DNA from: Pantoea trifolii
GTDB taxonomy: Bacteria; Pseudomonadota; Gammaproteobacteria; Enterobacterales; Enterobacteriaceae
DNA: 64,000 nucleotides
Reading direction: 5' to 3'
NCBI RefSeq assembly: GCF_024506435.1
Contig: NZ_JANIET010000001.1
Coordinates: 3,286,001-3,350,000 of the forward strand
Shown here: in pieces, positions 40,478 to 47,635 of the stretch
Layout of the letters: each line of letters starts with the position of its first letter
Numbering within the stretch: position 1 is the first letter of the stretch
The notes under the pieces: generated by a model
The model's database searches: none
The model's input: only the letters and a program-made list of their open reading frames with translations
Told to the model about the DNA's origin: nothing
Made by a program: the position numbers and the translations under genes

Positions 40478-43400
40478 TTTTAACCACCTCTGCGGATGTT
40501 TGTTTCTTGCGCGCAAAGAACTGCGAAACCACCACGTAAAACATCGGCACAAAGAAAATGGCGAGGAAAGTCGCGGTGATCATCCCGCCCGCTACCGCCG
40601 TACCAATCGAGTGCTGACTGCCAGCGCCCGCGCCGTTGGAGATGGTCAGCGGCAGCACGCCGAGAATAAACGCCATCGAGGTCATAATGATTGGACGGAT
40701 ACGCAGCCGCGCCGCTTCCACCGCCGCTTCCACCAGCGTTTTGCCCTCACGCTCATGCAGCTCTTTGGCAAACTCTACGATCAAAATGGCGTTCTTCGCC
40801 GCCAGCCCGACCGTGGTGAGTAAGCCAACCTGGAAGAACACATCGTTCTGCAGGCCGCGCAGTAGCACCGCGCTGATGGTGCCAAGAATGCCGAGCGGCA
40901 CCACCATGATCACCGAGAACGGAATCGACCAGCTCTCGTACAGCGCCGCCAGACACAGGAACACCACCAGAATCGAGATCAGATAGAGCTGCGTGGTTTG
41001 GCTGCCGGAGGCTTGCTCCTCATACGAAATGCCGTACCACTGCACGCGGAATCCGTGCGGCAGCTGCTTCGCCAGCTGCTCCACCGCTTTCATCGCTTCA
41101 CCGGTACTTTGGCCCGGCGCGGGCGATCCGAGGATCTCTTCGGCGGTTAAGCCGTTAAAGCGTTCAAAGTGCGGCGAGCCATACACCCATTTACCCGAAG
41201 CAAAAGCGGAGAATGGCACCATGGTGCCGCTGCTGTTGCGGAAGTACCATTTGTCGAGATCGGACGGCGTGACGCGTGAGTCCGCTTTGCCCATCAGATA
41301 GACCTCTTTCACGCGGCCGTTATACATGAACTGATCGATGTAGCTGGAGCCCCAAGCCACCGACAAGGTGTTGTTGATGTCGGTCATGCTCAGGCCAAGC
41401 GCGCTGGCCTTCTCATCATTGATCTCCAGCTGATACTGCGGCTCATCTTCCAGCCCGTTAAGACGCACCTGCGCCAGATGCGGATCTTTGTTCGCCAGCG
41501 AAATAAGCTGGTGCGCGGCATCCATCATCTGCTGATGGCTGTGCGCGCCGGTATCCTGAAGATAGAGGTCGAAGCCGGTTGCGTTGCCCAGCTCCATCAC
41601 CGCTGGCGGCACCATGGCGAAGATTTTGGCGTTCTGATAGTTGGCGAAGTGCGCCATCACGCGGTTCGCCAAATCCTGTACGCTTTGCCCGCTGTGCGTG
41701 CGGTCGCCCCAATCTTTCAGGCGCACAAAGGCCATGGCGTTGCTCTGACCGCGACCGGCAAAGTTAAAGCCCGCCACGCCAAAGGTGGTGGTCACCACCG
41801 ACGCTTCGTTCTGTTGCAGATAGGCGTTGAGATCGTTGATGACCTGCTGAGTACGCTGCGACGACGAGTTCACCGGCAGTGTGATTTGCACCATCATCAA
41901 GCCCTGATCTTCGCCCGGCAGGAAGGTGGTGGGTACGCGGGTGAACAAAAAGCCCGTCACGCCGACAATCACCAGATAGATCACCAGGAACAGGCCGCGA
42001 CGGGAAATCACTTTGCTGACGCCGTTGGTGTAATGCATCGCCCCGCTGTCGAACTTGCGGTTAAACCAACCGGCGAATCCGGTGGTTTTGTGCTCCGCCG
42101 CCGCCGGTTTCAGCAAGGTGGCGCACAGCGCAGGCGTGAAGATCAGCGCCATGATCACCGACAGCGCCATCGCCGAAACGATGGTGACCGAGAACTGGCG
42201 ATAAATCACACCGGTCAATCCGGAGAAGAACGCCATCGGCAGCAGCACCGCCGACAACACCAGCGCAATGCCAAACAGCGCGCCCTGAATCTGCTGCATC
42301 GACTTGATGGTGGCGGCTTTGGGATCGAGATGCTCTTCGTGCATCACTCGCTCGACGTTCTCCACCACCACAATGGCGTCATCCACCAGCAACCCGATGG
42401 CGAGCACCATACCGAACATGGTGAGAGTGTTAATGCTGTAACCAAACGCCGACAGAATGCCGAAGGTGCCCAGCAGCACCACCGGTACCACCAGCGTGGT
42501 GATCAGCGTAGCGCGCAGGTTTTGCAGGAAGATCAGCATCACGAAGAACACCAGCACTACCGCTTCGATCAGCGTTTTCACCACTTCTTCAATCGAGGCG
42601 CTGACCACCGGCGAGGTGTCGTACGGGTACTGAATTTCGACGTTATCCGGCAGCGAATCTTTCAGGTCGGCGATGGTTTGGCGCACCGCTTTGGCGGTAT
42701 CCAGTTCGTTAGCGCCGGTTGCCAGACGCAGCGCGATACCGGCGGCCGGTTTGCCGTTCATGGTGGCGTCGATGCCGTAACTTTGCGGCCCGAGCGCTAC
42801 GCTAGCCACATCTTTCAGCCGCACCTGCGAGCCGTCGCTGTTCACTTTCAGCAGCACATTCTCAAACTGCTTCACGGTGGTGAAACGGGTTTTGCCGAGG
42901 ATCGTCGCCTGGGTTTTTGCGCTCTGAATGGTCGGCAAACCGCCGAGTGAACCGGACGACACCTGCACGTTCTGGTTATCAATCGCGGTAGTGACATCGC
43001 TCGGCATCAGATTGTATTTATACAGCTTGGCCGGATCGAGCCAGATGCGCATCGCGTATTCGGATCCCAGCACCATGAAGTCGCCGACGCCCGGCGTACG
43101 CGAGATCGGATCTTCCAGTTTCGACACCAGCATGTCGGCCAGATCGCCGTTGGTCAGCTTGCCGTCTTTGGCGATCAGCCCAATGACCATCATGAAGTTT
43201 TTCTGGTACTTACGGATACGGATGCCTTGCTGCGTGACATCGGTGGGCAACTGCGACTCCGCCAGCGACACGCGGTCCTGCACCTGAACCTGGGCGATAT
43301 CGGGATTGATGCCCTGATTAAAGGTGGCGATGATCTGCGCGCTACCGTCCGAGGCGCTGCTCGACTCCAGATAACGCAAACCATCCAGGCCGTTCAGCTG

Positions 43401-43601
43401 CTGCTCAATCACCTGCACCACGGTGTTTTGCGTGGTTTCGGCGCTGGCGCCCGGATAGGTCACCGAGATGGAGACCGCCGGCGCGGAGATGTTAGGATAT
43501 TGATTGACCGGCAAACTGATAGCGGCAATCGCGCCCACCAGCATCACGATAATCGCGATAACCCAGGCAAAAATTGGACGTTCAATAAAAAACTTCGACA
43601 T
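40467..43601 (-). CDS. AcrB/MexB-type RND multidrug transporter (HAE1 family)
   Basis: A 1044-residue homotrimeric drug/proton antiporter with the AcrB N-terminus MSKFFIERPIFAWVIAII. The proton relay shows the Asp pair in [18 protein letters not shown] and the Lys in GLAAKNAILIVEFAKE. It also shows the helix-one motif PVNQYPNISAP and a C-terminal cytoplasmic tail. It is closer to the AcrB/MexB branch than to MdtB/C. Substrates cannot be told from sequence. It is 9 bp downstream of the adaptor gene and 11 bp overlapped with its channel gene. Confidence 0.92.
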   Translation of the reverse strand: MSKFFIERPIFAWVIAIIVMLVGAIAAISLPVNQYPNISAPAVSISVTYPGASAETTQNTVVQVIEQQLNGLDGLRYLESSSASDGSAQIIATFNQGINPDIAQVQVQDRVSLAESQLPTDVTQQGIRIRKYQKNFMMVIGLIAKDGKLTNGDLADMLVSKLEDPISRTPGVGDFMVLGSEYAMRIWLDPAKLYKYNLMPSDVTTAIDNQNVQVSSGSLGGLPTIQSAKTQATILGKTRFTTVKQFENVLLKVNSDGSQVRLKDVASVALGPQSYGIDATMNGKPAAGIALRLATGANELDTAKAVRQTIADLKDSLPDNVEIQYPYDTSPVVSASIEEVVKTLIEAVVLVFFVMLIFLQNLRATLITTLVVPVVLLGTFGILSAFGYSINTLTMFGMVLAIGLLVDDAIVVVENVERVMHEEHLDPKAATIKSMQQIQGALFGIALVLSAVLLPMAFFSGLTGVIYRQFSVTIVSAMALSVIMALIFTPALCATLLKPAAAEHKTTGFAGWFNRKFDSGAMHYTNGVSKVISRRGLFLVIYLVIVGVTGFLFTRVPTTFLPGEDQGLMMVQITLPVNSSSQRTQQVINDLNAYLQQNEASVVTTTFGVAGFNFAGRGQSNAMAFVRLKDWGDRTHSGQSVQDLANRVMAHFANYQNAKIFAMVPPAVMELGNATGFDLYLQDTGAHSHQQMMDAAHQLISLANKDPHLAQVRLNGLEDEPQYQLEINDEKASALGLSMTDINNTLSVAWGSSYIDQFMYNGRVKEVYLMGKADSRVTPSDLDKWYFRNSSGTMVPFSAFASGKWVYGSPHFERFNGLTAEEILGSPAPGQSTGEAMKAVEQLAKQLPHGFRVQWYGISYEEQASGSQTTQLYLISILVVFLCLAALYESWSIPFSVIMVVPLGILGTISAVLLRGLQNDVFFQVGLLTTVGLAAKNAILIVEFAKELHEREGKTLVEAAVEAARLRIRPIIMTSMAFILGVLPLTISNGAGAGSQHSIGTAVAGGMITATFLAIFFVPMFYVVVSQFFARKKQTSAEVVKNEH

Positions 43602-43610
43602 GCCGCCTCC

Positions 43611-44747
43611 CTATTGCGCTGCTGCGTCAGTCATCGAAAGACTCACCGCATTGGCGGATGGCGTGTCATTGGTGTTGGCAGCGGTAGTGGTGACTTTCAC
43701 CCCGCTGCGCACGCTTTGCAGGTTGTTCACCACCACGTTTTCCCCTTGCTGCAGGCCCGACGTTACCAACCATTCGCCTTTGATCATCTCGCCGGTGTGG
43801 ATGCTGCGCTGCTCAATGGTGTTGTCGCTTTTCACCACATAGACATACGGCTGGCCTTTGGTGTCATGCATGATCGACTCTTGCGGCAGCAAAATGCCCT
43901 GCTGCTGAATGCCCTGCGGGAAGCTGGCGTGCACGTACATGCCAGGCAGCAGTTCGTTGTGTGGATTCGGGAACACCGCGCGCAGCACCACGGTGCCGGT
44001 GGCGGTATCAACATTCACTTCCGAGAACGCCAGCTTGCCTTGCTCGGCGTACTGGCTGTTATCTTCCAGCGACAAGCCCACTGCGGCGGTGTTGTCGGCC
44101 ACTTTGGCGATTTTGCCGTCGGCCAGCGCGCGGCGCAGACGCAGCAGATCGGTGGAGGATTCGCTGACATCGACATAGATCGGATCAAGCTGAGTGATGG
44201 TGGCGAGATAATCGGTTTGCCCGTTGGTGACCAGCGCACCGGCGGTAAACAGCGAGCGGCTGATGTGGCCGGAAATCGGCGCTTTCACCAGCGTGTAATC
44301 GAGATTCACCTTGGCGGTTTCCACATCGGCCTGCGCTTCACGCGCGGCGGCAACCGCATCGTCGTAGATTTGCTGGCTGATGGCGTGCGCGTTGGCCAGC
44401 GGCTGATAGCGTTTCACCACCATTGCATCGTTCTGCCAGGTCGTCATCGCTTTGTCGTAGGCGGCTTTATAGGTGGCCGGATCGATTTGATACAGCGGCT
44501 GGCCGGCTTTCACTTCACCGCCCTCAGTAAACAGGATTTTTTCAATCACGCCGCTCACCTGCGGACGCACCTGCGCAGTTCTCACCGCCGTGGTTCGGCC
44601 TGGCAATTGGCTAACAAGCGTAACGGGTTGCGCTTTCAGGTTGACCACGCCCACTTGCGGGGTGGCGGATGCGGCGGGCTTTGCTCCGCCCTGGTCACAG
44701 GCTGCCAGTAAAAACACCACGCTGGCAGAAAGAATTTTCAGGCGCAT
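43611..44747 (-). CDS. AcrA/MexA-type RND periplasmic adaptor lipoprotein
   Basis: A membrane-fusion lipoprotein of 378 aa with lipobox FLLAA-C17. It contains the HlyD-type hairpin and lipoyl segments VRPQVSGVIEKILFTEGGEV and KAPISGHISRSLFT, and the barrel segment LDPIYVDVSESSTDLLRLR typical of the AcrA branch. It is the first gene of a three-gene adaptor-pump-channel operon. No TetR-type acrR-like repressor is divergent from it; the only nearby regulator candidate is the small ribbon-helix-helix gene 290 bp upstream. Confidence 0.92.
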   Translation of the reverse strand: MRLKILSASVVFLLAACDQGGAKPAASATPQVGVVNLKAQPVTLVSQLPGRTTAVRTAQVRPQVSGVIEKILFTEGGEVKAGQPLYQIDPATYKAAYDKAMTTWQNDAMVVKRYQPLANAHAISQQIYDDAVAAAREAQADVETAKVNLDYTLVKAPISGHISRSLFTAGALVTNGQTDYLATITQLDPIYVDVSESSTDLLRLRRALADGKIAKVADNTAAVGLSLEDNSQYAEQGKLAFSEVNVDTATGTVVLRAVFPNPHNELLPGMYVHASFPQGIQQQGILLPQESIMHDTKGQPYVYVVKSDNTIEQRSIHTGEMIKGEWLVTSGLQQGENVVVNNLQSVRSGVKVTTTAANTNDTPSANAVSLSMTDAAAQ

Positions 44748-44953
44748 AGTTGTTCTCTAAAAGATAGGAAGGGAATAGTCACGAAGGTAATGACTCAAAA
44801 AGTCATTGTAGGGAGGCGGGTTAAGCGAGGTTGTTAAGGTTGCGTAAAATATATTTTCCAAAGGAAAATGGTAAACCTTTCGTGCCATAAATCGTTGGTG
44901 TTTTTGGCTTTTTGCGGTTTTTTGATGGCAATTCCGTCCGTGCATATCGCACC

Positions 44954-45035
44954 CGTAGGGTCGCCATTTAGGGTGACCGTTCCGGAGGCCGCACAGTACG
45001 GTCATTGGCAAGGTCGTCATGAATGACGACCCTAC
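44954..45035. repeat. Paired GGTCGCCAT-type palindromes between the adaptor and the RHH gene
   Basis: A decayed copy (GTAGGGTCGCCATTTAGGG, 44954 on) and an intact GGTCGTCATGAATGACGACC (45012-45031) lie in mirrored orientation with GTAGGG/CCTAC outer tails. This is the same pairing as at 4893-4976. They lie just beyond the end of the small RHH gene. Confidence 0.75.
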
Positions 45036-45037
45036 GG

Positions 45038-45226
45038 TTAACCTTTGGGTTCGATGCCGCGGCGGCGCAGCTCGCAGCGTGCCAGCTCTTTTAACCAGCA
45101 CGACAGCGTAACGTTGTCGTCTTCGGTCACACTGCGCAGCTGTTCATGCAGCTCCGGATGAATACGTAACTGAAACGCCGAGGATCGGCCCTCGCCTTTT
45201 GGCGTGCGGTCTTTGGTTTTTGGCAT
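45038..45226 (-). CDS. Small ribbon-helix-helix DNA-binding protein, possible regulator
   Basis: A 62-residue basic protein. After a Lys/Arg-rich start, the segment AFQLRIHPELHEQLRSV reads as an RHH beta strand plus helix A. TLSCWLKELARCELRRRG reads as helix B, the pattern of Arc/MetJ and HicB-type C-termini. The ATG at 45226 is preceded by GAGG; a TTG five codons upstream is less likely. No toxin gene is adjacent. It is transcribed toward the AcrAB-like operon 290 bp away, so a role in its regulation is possible but only positional. Confidence 0.6.
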   Translation of the reverse strand: MPKTKDRTPKGEGRSSAFQLRIHPELHEQLRSVTEDDNVTLSCWLKELARCELRRRGIEPKG

Positions 45227-45429
45227 TGCGGGTGGCCTCAACGAATCGCAAAAAAAAATCGCCCCCTAAAGCGCTACCAACACTGTAAGGGGCTAGCGAA
45301 CCGCCATGGAATGCGACATCGCGGTGCGTTACATACAGGTTACACAACCCGATATTTTTATGTTGCCGGGGAAGTGTTAAGACTCAGACAAGAGGTGTGA
45401 GCGAGTTCGCTCGGCAGTAAATAACAGGC

Positions 45430-45515
45430 AAAAAAAACCCACGCATCTGCGTGGGTCGGTGTAATAACAGGGTACTGCCAAAGCAGCTTGTTTCACACCC
45501 ATCAATACCTCTGGG
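45430..45515 (-). ncRNA. OmrA/OmrB-type small RNA, left copy
   Basis: The minus strand from 45515 begins CCCAGAGGTATTGATGGGTG, the conserved Omr 5' seed region. It ends with TTACACCGACC and a hairpin CCCACGCA/TGCGTGGG followed by eight T residues as terminator. The size of about 86 nt fits Omr RNAs (82-88 nt). In E. coli these Hfq-dependent RNAs are induced by OmpR/EnvZ and repress outer-membrane genes such as ompT, cirA, fecA and csgD, and ompR itself. E. coli omrAB lies between aas and galR, the same locus as here. A weak -10 CAATAT lies six bases upstream of the predicted start. Confidence 0.9.
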
Positions 45516-45630
45516 ATGTCCATATTGGCACCGTTGAGCCGGTGAAAGACAGGTGCAAAAAGCAACGGTGTTTGGGGAAGTGAAACGAGGTGTGAATATT
45601 CTCCACACCTCACTTACACTTTTGATTTAA

Positions 45631-47361
45631 CTAAGATTTATCTGAAGAAGGTTTACTGTAGATCGCGTCAGGTGCCACGTTCATGTGCTTGAGTACCGGG
45701 CCCATGATGTTGCCGAAGATCGGTGCCGCCACCGATCCACCAAAGTGATCGCCAGCAGTAGGATGGTTGATCATCACCACCAGCGCCACTTCCGGATGGC
45801 TGGCAGGCGCGATGCCTGCGGTGTAGTTGATATAACCGCCATCGTACTTGCCGCTGGTGCCCATCTTCTCTGCGGTACCGGTTTTGGTCGCCAGACGATA
45901 ACCCGGCACCGCCGCTCTAACACCGGTGCCGCCTGGCAGCACGTCGCTCTCCAGCATATGCACCACGGTTTGCACCACCTGCGGATTCGCCACCTGTTTG
46001 CCTAACACCGGCGGCGTCACTTTAGTGATCGACAGCGGACGATAGACGCCGTAAGAGCCGAGCGTGGCGTATTCACGCGCAATCTGCAGAGGCGTAACGC
46101 GCAAGCCGTAGCCAAAGGCGAAGGTGGCGCGTTCGATATCGGCCCAGCGCTCGCGATGCAGCGGGAAGTAACCGACGCTCTCGCCGGTCAATCCCAGCCC
46201 GGTAGGTTTACCCAGACCAAACGCCTGATAGGTATTAACCAGCGCTTCAGCGGGCATTGCCAGCGCAATGTGCGAGACGCCGATGTCACTCGATTTCTGC
46301 AGGATGCCGGTCATGGTGAGGCGCGGCCAGTGACCGACGTCGCGGATCAGGTGGCCGTTAACGCTGTACGGCGTGGTATCGATCACCGAGTCGGCGCGCA
46401 CCAGATGGCGCTCCAGCCCTTCCATCACCACAAGCGGCTTCACCGTGGAGCCAGGTTCGTAGCTGTCGTTGATCGCCGAGTTACGCATCTGCGCCGGCGT
46501 GGCGTTTTCATAATTGTTCGGGTTGAACGACGGATAAGAAGCCATCGCCAGAATTTCGCCGGTGTCGATTTTCACCAATACCGCCGCGCCCGAATCCGCT
46601 TTGTTCAGCAGTACGCCGTCGCGCAGTTTGCTGTAGAGCGTGAATTGGTCGAACTTGTCGATGCTGAGCTGCACGGTTGGCGGCTGCTGTGGCGGCTGGT
46701 AATCGATCATCGCAATGATGTTGCCTTCGCCATCCTGACGATAAACCTCTTTGCCGGGATCGCCCTGCAGCACATGGTCGAAGCCTTTTTCGATGCCATT
46801 CAGGCCGTTGCTGTCGGCTCCCACGATACCAATCAGCGGCGCGGCCGCTTCACTCATCGGATAGAAACGGCTGTCGTTATACACCGAACTGATGCCTTTC
46901 AGTTTCAGCTCGGCGATATCTTTAGCGATGCCGAGTTCGATTTTACGGCCCAGATAGAGGAAACGTTTTTTCGGGTTGGCGGTAATGGCCGCGCGCAGAT
47001 CTTCCGGACGCTGATTGAGCGCCGCCGCCAGATACGCCCATTTGGCGCTGGTGAAATCGGGATTCGCCTCCAGCACGCGCATTGGATCGGCGATGATGTC
47101 ACGCGCCGGAACGCTCAGCGCTAACGCCTGGCCGTCGCGATCCAGCAAGGTGCCGCGATTAGTCGGCAGCGTCACGGTACGCAGCGAACGCTGATCGGCT
47201 TCGTGCTCTAGCATCGGATGCTTGATCAGCTGTAGGTCACCAACGCAAATCAGCAACAGCACCAGACAGCAGAAAACGCCAAGGCAAATCAGGCGAAAAC
47301 GAAACGGGTTAAAGGGCGCTTTTATCTGGTCTTTTCCCAGAAATTTTTTTATTTGAGGCAT
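45631..47361 (-). CDS. Second PBP3-type (FtsI paralogue) peptidoglycan transpeptidase
   Basis: A class B penicillin-binding protein of 576 aa: one N-terminal membrane anchor (about 23-44), a dimerisation/pedestal domain (about 60-220) and a transpeptidase domain. The nucleophile S305 lies in EPGSTVKPLVVM and the KTG motif at 493-495. The second motif reads SSD (357-359) where E. coli FtsI has SSN. Long blocks equal FtsI (DIERATFAFGYGL, YRPLSITKV), yet ftsI normally sits in the dcw cluster, so this should be a paralogue comparable to Salmonella PBP3-SAL. It stands alone between two Omr sRNAs. Confidence 0.88.
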   Translation of the reverse strand: MPQIKKFLGKDQIKAPFNPFRFRLICLGVFCCLVLLLICVGDLQLIKHPMLEHEADQRSLRTVTLPTNRGTLLDRDGQALALSVPARDIIADPMRVLEANPDFTSAKWAYLAAALNQRPEDLRAAITANPKKRFLYLGRKIELGIAKDIAELKLKGISSVYNDSRFYPMSEAAAPLIGIVGADSNGLNGIEKGFDHVLQGDPGKEVYRQDGEGNIIAMIDYQPPQQPPTVQLSIDKFDQFTLYSKLRDGVLLNKADSGAAVLVKIDTGEILAMASYPSFNPNNYENATPAQMRNSAINDSYEPGSTVKPLVVMEGLERHLVRADSVIDTTPYSVNGHLIRDVGHWPRLTMTGILQKSSDIGVSHIALAMPAEALVNTYQAFGLGKPTGLGLTGESVGYFPLHRERWADIERATFAFGYGLRVTPLQIAREYATLGSYGVYRPLSITKVTPPVLGKQVANPQVVQTVVHMLESDVLPGGTGVRAAVPGYRLATKTGTAEKMGTSGKYDGGYINYTAGIAPASHPEVALVVMINHPTAGDHFGGSVAAPIFGNIMGPVLKHMNVAPDAIYSKPSSDKS

Positions 47362-47460
47362 GGCAATCCGCTGCTGTAAGTGAATCTGAAGCTTATTGCT
47401 TGCAGTTATAAAGAAACGTAAAGCGAGTTGACAGGAAAACTGTGTTTCGATTCGTTAAGC

Positions 47461-47538
47461 AAAAAAAAAACCTGCGCATCTGCGCAGGTCGGTGTAATCA
47501 AGAAAACTTTTTGATGTTCACCCATCAATACCTCTGGG
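47461..47538 (-). ncRNA. OmrA/OmrB-type small RNA, right copy
   Basis: The minus strand from 47538 begins with the same 20 bases as the left copy (CCCAGAGGTATTGATGGGTG). It continues through ATTACACCGACC and ends in the terminator hairpin CCTGCGCA/TGCGCAGG with a long T run, nearly identical to the E. coli Omr terminator. Length is about 78 nt. A -10 TACAGT (47545-47550, minus) lies six bases before the start. Upstream, GGTTACATTTTGCCGGTAAC contains GTAAC-type half sites that could bind OmpR, which is inferred. This copy is more like OmrB in its ATTACACC segment. Confidence 0.92.
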
Positions 47539-47635
47539 ACCCTGACTGTAGCAAGGCGGCACGCTGGGAAACCATCTCCTAAACGCAACAGTTACCGGCA
47601 AAATGTAACCAGCGATGAGATTATTCGTTGCCCAT

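Noticed and set aside
41478..42950. Long open frame of about 490 codons on the plus strand opposite the AcrB-like gene
   Set aside because: It is His/Arg/Gln-rich without any fold or motif and lies entirely antisense to a well-supported pump gene; it arises from GC-rich third positions.
43227..44711. Long open frame on the plus strand opposite the AcrA/AcrB-like junction
   Set aside because: It spans two real genes antisense, has shadow-type composition and no recognisable domain.
45377..45613. 78-codon minus-strand frame over the left Omr locus
   Set aside because: It contains the whole sRNA including its terminator; the RNA explains the conservation better.
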